A DNA stretch of 64,000 bases from Ktedonobacter racemifer DSM 44963 (GTDB lineage: Bacteria > Chloroflexota > Ktedonobacteria > Ktedonobacterales > Ktedonobacteraceae). The position numbers and the translations under genes were made by a program. Within the stretch, counting starts at the first letter, position 1. Every line of letters begins with the position of its first letter. The DNA is taken from assembly GCF_000178855.1 (NCBI RefSeq), contig NZ_ADVG01000004.1, positions 1,426,001 to 1,490,000 of the forward strand, read 5' to 3'. The notes beneath the pieces were generated by a model. That model had not been told where the DNA came from. It was given only the letters and a program-made list of their open reading frames with translations, and made no database searches. Shown here one piece after another: positions 43,533-50,110 of this stretch.

Positions 43533-43636
43533 CTCGCCACTACGTGGCTCGTTGGGTAAGGGTGTGTGGGAGCGGCATGGCTCCGCCACGCCGCTCCCAC
43601 ACACCCTTACCCCATTTGTAGCACCGCAGGTGCTGA
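43533..43636. repeat. Three-hairpin repeat: 23-bp palindrome flanked by small hairpins
   Basis: The core pairs 43554-43576 with 43590-43612 around a 13-base loop. It is flanked by CGCCACTACGTGG on one side and GCACCGCAGGTGC on the other. The same two flanks, inverted, bracket the different palindrome at 49446-49508. It lies between ecfT and ecfA inside the operon. Confidence 0.85.
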
Positions 43637-43649
43637 AAAGGTTGTCTCC

Positions 43650-44738
43650 TCAAACGAGTATCGCTGGCCAGAGGAGGGCTGTCAGGTTAAAATGGGTGCC
43701 TAAGGAGAGGTAGAACAGGAGCAGGCAGAGAACGATGGCGCTCCAATCCATCACACTCCAGGGCTGGGTCTCATAGAAATCGTTGGTCACCTGGTTGATG
43801 CGGTAGCCGCGCGCCATGAGGGCGTCGCCAATCTCGCCTGAGCGGCGGATCATGACTGCGATCAAGGGTACCGAGATGCTTGCAAGATCGCTGAGCTGGC
43901 GCAGGAAGCTGCGCGGGCGCGCGTTGATGGCGCGGGCCAGTTGCGCCTGGTGAATGGTCTGGTAGTCGACCAGGGCCAGGTCGAGCGCGCGAAAGACGGT
44001 ACTGATAAAGAAGATCACAGGTTGTGGTACGCGCAACTGGCGCAGGGCGCCAATCAACTCCGCATCGCGGCTGGAGACCACGAGCGCGATGGTCGAGAAG
44101 ATCAGTCCAGAGTAGCCAATGACCTTCGTCAGCGCGATCAGCAGGCCATGATCGCTGACCAGGAGGGTCAGGGGATGGAAGAAAGGGACCTGCGCGAAGG
44201 TCCAGGCGGACAGCGGCAGGAAGTGTGAGCCAATAAAGGTGAAGAGGGCCGCCAGCACCAGGCCCAATATGACCTTGCGTGTCCAGAGGAAATAGCCCAG
44301 CGTCAGTCCCAGCCAGAGCAGGAACCAGGTCGAGATGCCCAGGTCGAGATGCCCGCTATACACTGGCGCTTCTAACAGCGTAACACGCCCTAACACCGGA
44401 TTAAAGACAATCCAGGTTGAGAAGAGGCTGATCAGCGTGGGAATGGTCAGCAGGACGTAGATGCGAGCCACGCGGCTATGCATGCCGCTCCCCAGGAACA
44501 TCGCCAGCGAGAGTAGGCTCAGCAGCGCCGCCGCCAGCGGATCAGGCCTGGCCACATCAATCGCTCGTAACTGGACAATTGAGATACAAATCACGAGCAG
44601 GAAGCGTACCAGCAGATGAAAGCGAGCGAACGGGGCATTGACGCGCCGTGAGAAGATAAAAGAGCGCACATAGCGTCGCCCCGGAGGCACATCCATAAAT
44701 ATGGGGAGCGGTGTGCGCAGGCCCTTGCTGCCCTTCAC
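43650..44738 (-). CDS. ECF transporter membrane component EcfT
   Basis: This is a 362-residue membrane protein with a GTG start and GAAGGAGG upstream. Several transmembrane helices are followed by the coupling-helix region QAQLARAINARPRSFLRQLS and MIRRSGEIGDALMARGYRIN, where EcfT proteins carry two A-R-A/A-R-G coupling motifs that contact the ATPases. It is expected to work with the fused EcfA downstream. No substrate-binding S component is seen next to it. The Que genes upstream suggest a queuosine precursor as a possible cargo, but this is only positional inference. Confidence 0.85.
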   Translation of the reverse strand: MKGSKGLRTPLPIFMDVPPGRRYVRSFIFSRRVNAPFARFHLLVRFLLVICISIVQLRAIDVARPDPLAAALLSLLSLAMFLGSGMHSRVARIYVLLTIPTLISLFSTWIVFNPVLGRVTLLEAPVYSGHLDLGISTWFLLWLGLTLGYFLWTRKVILGLVLAALFTFIGSHFLPLSAWTFAQVPFFHPLTLLVSDHGLLIALTKVIGYSGLIFSTIALVVSSRDAELIGALRQLRVPQPVIFFISTVFRALDLALVDYQTIHQAQLARAINARPRSFLRQLSDLASISVPLIAVMIRRSGEIGDALMARGYRINQVTNDFYETQPWSVMDWSAIVLCLLLFYLSLGTHFNLTALLWPAILV

Positions 44739-44858
44739 AATAAGCCTCCTTCAGCATTTTTAAACACATGTATCTATAGCATCTAGTATAGCTGATTTAT
44801 GCTGAAACTTCATGGTATAGTACCGGGTTGTTCGTTTAGAGGCTCGCAAGCTCGCCTC

Positions 44859-44921
44859 GGGGTAAAGGGTGTCTGGGGGCGGGCTGGCGGAGCCAGCCCG
44901 CCCCCAGACACCCTTTACCCC
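44859..44921. repeat. Perfect 30-bp palindrome with a 3-base loop
   Basis: 44859-44888 is exactly complementary to 44892-44921. Flanks GAGGCTCGCAAGCTCGCCTC and GCGCCGCAGGCGC form small hairpins that resemble, with compensating changes, those at 43533 and 49430. It lies between folE and ecfT. Confidence 0.88.
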
Positions 44922-44980
44922 CTTTGCGCCGCAGGCGCGATGGGGCAAGAATGAGGGGCCTGGGGAAACGCCCCAGATTT

Positions 44981-45598
44981 TTACTCAATCAGGCGTAAGA
45001 ATTCCAGGCGGGCCTCGCTCTCGCTACGGAAGACGCCGCGCATCACCGAAGAGGTCATCACGCCGGGTGTGCGGATGCCACGCGCTGTCATACACATATG
45101 CTCACCCTTCAGTACCACGGCCACATCTGGCGAGCCTGTGATGCGCGTAATCTCGTCGGCGATCTCATGACCGATGCGCTCTTGTAGCTGGAGCTTGTGT
45201 GCGAACTGGTGCGCGATGCGCGCGAATTTGGAGAGACCCAGGACCTTGTCGCCCGCGATATAACCAATGGCCACATCGCACCAGAAGGGCATCAAGTGGT
45301 GCTCACACATCGAGAAGACGCGCATGCCCGAGACGCAGACCATCTGGTCGGTCGAGGCTGATGAGAAGCAAGTCTCGGTCGAACCTGGATCATATTCCAC
45401 AAACTCGCGCCAGGAGTCGGCCCAGCGGCGTGGCGTGTCCAACAATCCCTCACGGTCCGGGTCCTCGCCAATCGCGATCAGCAGTTCGCGCCCCAGCTCA
45501 AGCAGCCTGGGATAATCGACCTTCTTCTGCCCGGCGGTCAGCAGCGATTCTAAAGAGGCATGGCCGTTCAACTGCCCTTTGTTCATATGTGTTGTCAT
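44981..45598 (-). CDS. folE: GTP cyclohydrolase I
   Basis: This 205-residue protein matches FolE: LLELGRELLIAIGEDPDREG with LLDTPRRWADSW, then RVFSMCEHHLMPF carrying the zinc ligands Cys98 and His101, and GEHMCMTARGIRTPGVMTSS with the third Cys ligand. It opens GTP to dihydroneopterin triphosphate, the shared first step of folate and 7-deazaguanine synthesis. In this operon it presumably feeds QueD. GAGGGAAG precedes the ATG at 45598. It is the last enzyme gene of the queuosine block, separated from queE by a perfect palindrome. Confidence 0.95.
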   Translation of the reverse strand: MTTHMNKGQLNGHASLESLLTAGQKKVDYPRLLELGRELLIAIGEDPDREGLLDTPRRWADSWREFVEYDPGSTETCFSSASTDQMVCVSGMRVFSMCEHHLMPFWCDVAIGYIAGDKVLGLSKFARIAHQFAHKLQLQERIGHEIADEITRITGSPDVAVVLKGEHMCMTARGIRTPGVMTSSVMRGVFRSESEARLEFLRLIE

Positions 45599-45632
45599 TC
45601 TTGCTTCCCTCACTCGAAACAAAACACATCCT

Positions 45633-45668
45633 GTTTCTGCGGAACCGCGTACGCGGTTCCGCAGAAAC
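45633..45668. repeat. Perfect palindrome of 36 bases without loop
   Basis: 45633-45650 is exactly complementary to 45651-45668. Its core GGAACCGC-GTAC-GCGGTTCC matches the core of the palindrome at 25273-25350 apart from two bases. It lies between queE and folE. Confidence 0.88.
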
Positions 45669-45670
45669 TT

Positions 45671-46414
45671 CTATACCCCGCGCTTGTTGCCCCAGAGGAG
45701 GGTGTGCAGCTGCGGCAGGATCGTGACCTCGTACCACTGGTCCTCGACGACGCGCTGGATCAGCCAGTCCATGCGGCTGAGAATACCGTTGATATCGATC
45801 TCATTCGCCAGGTGCGGCGGCGTATGATTGCCCGCTTGCAGGTAGAGCGGGATATCGGAGTAGCGCTCGGCCACGTGTTTGGCGTACTGGTAGTCCTCTT
45901 CGTCGAAGATGACGATCTTCAGGCAGATGGCTGGCTGCTTGCCGTTATGACCTGTGCGTGCATAGGCGATACAGCGGTCCAGGCGCTCCCAGTTCGTGGG
46001 CTGGGGATTCTGCATCCCGGGGGCCTTGGGCGAGAGGGTCAGGTAGTCTAGTTTAGCGAACCAGGGCTGGGCGATGCTGCCCTGGGTCTCGATGGCGAAG
46101 GTGTAACCCTCGGTATGCCCCAGGTCGAGTAGCTCCTCCAGTGGCTGCATGGCGGGATTTCCGCCGGAGAGCGTCACCAGGATGGGCCGGTTGTGGGCGA
46201 GCTCGCGTACCTGGGCGAAGACCTCCTGTGTCGTCATCTGTTGCCACTCGCCGCGATGCTCCGGCAGGACGGCGTAGAGGGTGTCGCAGCGCTGGCAGCG
46301 GTAATCGCAGCCACCTGTACGCACGAAGACAGTTGGTTTGCCAATCAACGCGCCCTCTCCCTGGATAGTGCACCCAAATAGCTCTGAAATCTGGATATGA
46401 TCTTTCGCGCTCAT
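45671..46414 (-). CDS. queE: 7-carboxy-7-deazaguanine synthase (radical SAM)
   Basis: The 247-residue protein has the QueE-type radical SAM site RTGGCDYRCQRCDTLYAV with Cys36-x3-Cys40-x2-Cys43, plus LFGCTIQGEGALIGKPTVF at the start, LVTLSGGNPAMQ and FAIETQGS. It converts 6-carboxytetrahydropterin into 7-carboxy-7-deazaguanine. The ATG at 46414 overlaps the stop of the upstream GIY-YIG gene as ATGA, and GGAGG lies upstream. That four-base overlap suggests translational coupling to the endonuclease. It is followed by folE. Confidence 0.93.
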   Translation of the reverse strand: MSAKDHIQISELFGCTIQGEGALIGKPTVFVRTGGCDYRCQRCDTLYAVLPEHRGEWQQMTTQEVFAQVRELAHNRPILVTLSGGNPAMQPLEELLDLGHTEGYTFAIETQGSIAQPWFAKLDYLTLSPKAPGMQNPQPTNWERLDRCIAYARTGHNGKQPAICLKIVIFDEEDYQYAKHVAERYSDIPLYLQAGNHTPPHLANEIDINGILSRMDWLIQRVVEDQWYEVTILPQLHTLLWGNKRGV

Positions 46415-47016
46415 GTAACATGCCTCCAAGTAACGTGTAGAATAATATCATGAATTGTTGACATAGATACCCCGTATTCATCCGCTAATGACTGATAAGT
46501 CACTCCTCCGTTGCGTCCCTCTTTTCTCCCTTTACCATTAAATGTATGTTGACCATATTTTCTCCTTATCTCATGAACATCATTTTCGGTTAATTTTGCA
46601 AGATGGTTATCGACACCTCTATGTACAGGTGAAGCATTACCTATTCCGCATTTTCCCTTTAGGAATAGGCTTTTTCTTTTTCGATACTCCTCCGACTCAG
46701 GACCTCTTTTGAAGCCACGAGATGAGCGTGCAGTAGGGCAACGGTTGTAGCCTTTATCGGGATTGATACATCCCGTGTAATCTATCCAAAATTGTTCTCT
46801 TAGATCTAGCTCACTCGTTAGCTCCAAGATTTCAAAGACGAAAGCTTCTTCTCCATACTTTGTCCAAGCATACTGTAAATGCTCATTTTTATGCCGACCT
46901 AAACGTAGATCCTTCTTATGCCTGTGCCAACGCTTACTAATGTTACTGGCACTCCCAATATAAACTTTTCCAGATATAAGGTGTCTAATAGCATAAATCC
47001 CGGGCTTCTCTGTCAT
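46411..47016 (-). CDS. Free-standing GIY-YIG homing-type endonuclease
   Basis: This 201-residue protein has a GIY-YIG nuclease domain: KPGIYAIRHLISGKVYIGSA with the GIY and YIG strands, then NISKRWHRHKKDL with the catalytic Arg, and later a Glu in LREQFWIDY. A NUMOD-like linker (GFKRGPESEEYRKRKSL) and a C-terminal HTH (TYQSLADEYGVSMSTIHDII) complete the usual homing-endonuclease layout. It sits between queD and queE in an AT-richer stretch and ends with an ATGA overlap on queE. It interrupts no gene, so it appears to be a free-standing selfish endonuclease. Confidence 0.88.
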   Translation of the reverse strand: MTEKPGIYAIRHLISGKVYIGSASNISKRWHRHKKDLRLGRHKNEHLQYAWTKYGEEAFVFEILELTSELDLREQFWIDYTGCINPDKGYNRCPTARSSRGFKRGPESEEYRKRKSLFLKGKCGIGNASPVHRGVDNHLAKLTENDVHEIRRKYGQHTFNGKGRKEGRNGGVTYQSLADEYGVSMSTIHDIILHVTWRHVT

Positions 47017-47120
47017 CTGTTGTACGACCTTTCTCCTGATGAGAAAAGTATACTTATTAATGCAAATCACTGTATTTATGCTATTAGGCGACTTGTGATA
47101 CTAACCTAATCTACAAGAAT

Positions 47121-47576
47121 CTACTCCAGGCCGCGCTCAGCGCGGGTAATTTCGGCATAGCCCTTGGCGGTCTCCCACAGGCGCACACGGTAGAGCAGCT
47201 CCTCGCGCACGCCGCCGCTCACCAGGGCGTCCCAGATCCAGTGGACCAGGTTCTCGGCGGTAGTGCGGATACCCGTGAGCGCGTTGAGGTCATTGTGATC
47301 CATGCCACCCTTCTCAACTGGTATGGCTTCGGGCCCGCGTGGCACAGAGTCAGATAGACTCTCGATAATGCAGTGGTTGACGATCTCTTTCAGATCCTCG
47401 AAATCCATCACCATGCCATCGCTCGACTCGCCAGGTGCTTCGATAATGGGTCCGCGCAGAGAGACCTCCAGGCGATAGGAATGCCCATGTGGACGCCGGC
47501 ATTTCCCCCGGTGATTGGGCAGGTGATGCGAGGCCTCAAAATTGAACTCGCGCGTCACGATAGCGTATCTTGGCAT
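47121..47576 (-). CDS. queD: 6-carboxytetrahydropterin synthase
   Basis: This 151-residue protein has the QueD/PTPS pattern FNFEASHHLPNHRGKCRRPH followed by GHSYRLEVSL. The zinc ligands are His17/18, His30 and His32, and the catalytic Cys is Cys26. VMDFEDLKEIV and the GGMDHNDLN box with the later Glu-containing strand LWETAKGYAEI follow. It turns dihydroneopterin triphosphate into 6-carboxytetrahydropterin. AAGGAGGG precedes the ATG. It lies between queC and the GIY-YIG gene. Confidence 0.94.
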   Translation of the reverse strand: MPRYAIVTREFNFEASHHLPNHRGKCRRPHGHSYRLEVSLRGPIIEAPGESSDGMVMDFEDLKEIVNHCIIESLSDSVPRGPEAIPVEKGGMDHNDLNALTGIRTTAENLVHWIWDALVSGGVREELLYRVRLWETAKGYAEITRAERGLE

Positions 47577-47664
47577 AGGTCCCTCCTTACGGGAAACACT
47601 GGGTGCAGCGTGGGTGCACCTCCCTGGCTGTCTGAGTGCCCCAATACTGTGCGTGTCTGCGAGA

Positions 47665-48423
47665 TTAAGCGCGCTGGCCAGGGATATTCAGGAATAACTC
47701 GGGATCATTGGCGTACTGCGTTGGATCTTCCACGCCGGCATGTTTAAAGGCCTCATAGCGCTCGACGCAGGTGCCGCAGTGGCCGCAGTGTTTATCGCCA
47801 AAGCCCTCGCTACCGCCCTCGTAGCAGCTCCAGGTCAGCTCAAAGGGGACATCCAGGCTGGCACCGAAGCGGGCGATCTGGGCCTTAGAGAAGCGCATAA
47901 AGGGAACCTCGACCGTGACCTGGTCCGAGTCCATGGCGCGATTGAGCATGGTGTTAAACGCGTCGACGAACTCCTGGCGGCAATCGGGATACTGAGCATA
48001 GTCGCCATAGTGCGCGGCGAAGGCCACGACACGCGCGTTCTCGTTCCAGGCCACGGTGGCCGCCTGTAAGAGCATGTTCGGATTGCGGTAGGGGACGACC
48101 GTTGCCTTCATGCTGTCATCGGTATAGTGCCCGTGCGGCATGCTCTGATCGGGGTTGAGCAGGGCCGAGCCAGAATTAGGTGAGAGGTGTGCGATGGGCA
48201 GCGCCACCACCTGGTGCTGGATCTCCAGGTTGCTATAGCGCTCGCGCAGCGCGCTGATATAGCGCTCGGCATAGGTTAACTCTTTGACATGCTTCTGGCC
48301 ATAATTAAAGGAGAGAAGGTGCAGGTCGAAGCCTGCCGCGGCATAGTAATGGGACAGCACGCAGCTATCCATGCCGCCGCTTACGATCAAAACTGCGCTC
48401 TCTCCGCGCCTCTTCGTGGTCAT
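47665..48423 (-). CDS. queC: 7-cyano-7-deazaguanine synthase
   Basis: The 252-residue protein has the PP-loop SAVLIVSGGMDSCVLSHYY near residues 9-27, the LSFNYGQKH segment, and the C-terminal zinc finger FGDKHCGHCGTCVERYEAFK. It makes preQ0 from 7-carboxy-7-deazaguanine, ammonia and ATP. GAGGAG precedes the ATG at 48423. queF ends 15 bases upstream, so they are likely co-transcribed. All expected motifs are intact. Confidence 0.95.
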   Translation of the reverse strand: MTTKRRGESAVLIVSGGMDSCVLSHYYAAAGFDLHLLSFNYGQKHVKELTYAERYISALRERYSNLEIQHQVVALPIAHLSPNSGSALLNPDQSMPHGHYTDDSMKATVVPYRNPNMLLQAATVAWNENARVVAFAAHYGDYAQYPDCRQEFVDAFNTMLNRAMDSDQVTVEVPFMRFSKAQIARFGASLDVPFELTWSCYEGGSEGFGDKHCGHCGTCVERYEAFKHAGVEDPTQYANDPELFLNIPGQRA

Positions 48424-48438
48424 AGGAATGCTCCTCAC

Positions 48439-48882
48439 TTAGACATACTGTTGATAACGGCGATACTCGGGTCGGGGACCATTATAACCCGACTCCTCGT
48501 GCTCGGCAAAGATGATAGTCTTGATGTTGCCACGAACGGTAAAATCGCCAACCACGCGCATCCAGCGGGGTGAGAGCAGCGTCACCAGGTCATTGAGAAT
48601 CTCGTTGGCGGACGCCTCATGGCTGATCTGGCGCTCGCGATAGCTATTGATATACAGCTTAAGGCTCTTCAGCTCCACGACAGAGGGACCGGGAACATAG
48701 TCAATAATGATCGTCGCGAAGTCCGGGAAGCCAGAGCGTGGACAGAGACAGGTAAACTCGGGAATCTCAAAATGCACTACATACTTGCTCTCTGGATAGG
48801 CATTAGGCCACGGCTCCAGGCGGTTCGATTTGATCTCATCGAAGCCATAGCGTCCAGGGACGCGCTGCTGTTCATTCTCCAT
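48439..48882 (-). CDS. queF: NADPH-dependent 7-cyano-7-deazaguanine reductase
   Basis: This 147-residue unimodular QueF has EIPEFTCLCPRSGFPDFATI, where Cys47 before Pro is the nucleophile and Asp54 the acid, and VVELKSLKLYINSYRE, which carries the QueF family ELKSLK signature and the E-(x)-R substrate pocket. It reduces preQ0 to preQ1. It is the first gene of the que block; AAGGAG precedes the ATG. The bacterium can therefore make preQ1 from GTP using the neighbours. Confidence 0.95.
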   Translation of the reverse strand: MENEQQRVPGRYGFDEIKSNRLEPWPNAYPESKYVVHFEIPEFTCLCPRSGFPDFATIIIDYVPGPSVVELKSLKLYINSYRERQISHEASANEILNDLVTLLSPRWMRVVGDFTVRGNIKTIIFAEHEESGYNGPRPEYRRYQQYV

Positions 48883-49445
48883 CTTGTCTTATCTCCTTTA
48901 TATGCTAATCTCTCTTATTCCTACTTGCCTAATGCGCCAAACCGTAAAGTCTAAATAAGGGAGGGGATACCTACAGAACGCCAGAGTAATCTGTGGGCTC
49001 TGTGACGACCGTGACGTTACATATAAGAGGTGGAAACTCAAAACCCTCTACGCTGTAGGTATCACTGGCAGAGCCTGGAGGACCCTGTTCGCTATCCCTC
49101 ACAAAAGATACCATGGAAAGCTGGTCCATAAAGGTCTTTTTTCCGTGACGACAGGCCACACTGCAAGCTAATTTTTCAGCGGCTGCATGTGCTTTTGGGG
49201 CGGACGTCCAAGAAAAGCACGAAGTCTATGAACGTGAGAACGCCATGATGTAGAAAGGCTTCTGACCACGCACCGCTTCCCCTATACCTGCCTGTATGCA
49301 AAGATCAGCATCCCCTGATACAACACCCTCAACCCAACCAACCACTCACTGATAAATGCCGAAAAGTATTATAACATGTTGTGGCCCACCTGTGAGCTAC
49401 AACATGCTGATATCATGACGCCTCAGCACCTGCGGTGCATCGTAT
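48883..49445. other. Leader region upstream of queF
   Basis: No preQ1 riboswitch could be recognised in the queF leader. The best small frame is at 48971-49129 on the minus strand. An 8-bp inverted repeat CATGTTGT/ACAACATG lies at about 49375-49405. The promoter of the que operon was not resolved. Confidence 0.4.
48971..49129 (-). CDS. Possible 52-residue peptide gene, weak support
   Basis: An ATG at 49129 opens MDQLSMVSFVRDSEQGPPGS, ending VTVVTEPTDYSGVL. There is no good ribosome-binding site. The acidic, Cys-containing tail (PPLICNVTVVTEP) could be a leader-type peptide, but no modifying enzyme is nearby. It may be a chance frame. Confidence 0.22.
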   Translation of the reverse strand: MDQLSMVSFVRDSEQGPPGSASDTYSVEGFEFPPLICNVTVVTEPTDYSGVL

Positions 49446-49530
49446 AAGGGTAAAGGGGTATCCGTGGAAAACGGCATTGCCGTTTTCCACGGATACCCCT
49501 TTACCCTTGGCGAGCCACGTAGTGGCGAGA
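49430..49530. repeat. Three-hairpin repeat: 31-bp palindrome with conserved flanks
   Basis: 49446-49476 pairs exactly with 49478-49508 with a single base in the loop. Flanks CAGCACCTGCGGTGC and CGAGCCACGTAGTGGCGAG are the inverted counterparts of the flanks at 43533-43636, while the palindromes differ completely. It lies between the que operon leader and a small membrane gene. Confidence 0.88.
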
Positions 49531-49541
49531 GGTCTTACAGC

Positions 49542-49988
49542 TTACCTGGAGGCTAGCTGTATATAGAGGTGGCGGCAGAAGCTGAGGACGAGATAGGATG
49601 CCACGCTGGCCATGAGGAGAAAGGCCAGGCTTAGAATGGGTGTGACAAAGGGATGGCTAAATTGGGAGAGAACGCCAAGCACATAGCCGCCCAGCAGCAG
49701 CAGATAGGCGCAGGCCGCCAGGAGAAAGGCCAGCATGGCGGGGCGGGAAAACCAGGAGCTAAAGGGGGCGTTGCCAACCGCGCGCAGGCCGCGCGCGAAT
49801 AAATATTCCAGGAGGGTAAGGAGACCAGTAAAGCCGAAGACGAAGATAGAAATCGTGATCCAGGGGGTGACGACATTGTTGCTAAAACCTATGACAAATA
49901 AAATATCGGCGGCGATCATCGCGCCAAACAATGCCAGAGCCAGATACATCCGAATACGCTTACGAAGCAGGCTCTTCTCGTAATTCAT
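49542..49988 (-). CDS. Small four-helix membrane protein of unknown function
   Basis: The 148-residue protein has four hydrophobic helices (ALALFGAMIAADILFVIGF, ISIFVFGFTGLLTLLEYLFA, LAFLLAACAYLLLLGGYVL and ILSLAFLLMASVASYLVL) with a basic N-terminus (KSLLRKRIRMY). No family is recognised. It could be a small transporter or a structural membrane protein; the helix number is one or two short for an ECF S component. AAGGAC precedes the ATG at 49988. It lies next to a tnpB gene and a palindrome. Confidence 0.7.
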   Translation of the reverse strand: MNYEKSLLRKRIRMYLALALFGAMIAADILFVIGFSNNVVTPWITISIFVFGFTGLLTLLEYLFARGLRAVGNAPFSSWFSRPAMLAFLLAACAYLLLLGGYVLGVLSQFSHPFVTPILSLAFLLMASVASYLVLSFCRHLYIQLASR

Positions 49989-50110
49989 GGGAAGTCCTTC
50001 TACGCTACATTCCGCGCGACTGTATAGACGGTGACACTCCGCGTCGGCTAAAGCCGAGCGGCTTCTGACACTGTGCCGTAGTCGGATTCGTGAGATATGT
50101 GGCGTAGCCA

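Noticed and set aside
48883..49000. preQ1 riboswitch upstream of queF
   Set aside because: The leader has no recognisable CUAG-containing aptamer or A-rich tail of preQ1-I, nor a clear preQ1-II fold by eye.
49542..49988. Small membrane protein as the missing EcfS component
   Set aside because: Only four helices and no S-component signature; separated from the que/ecf run and likely unrelated.
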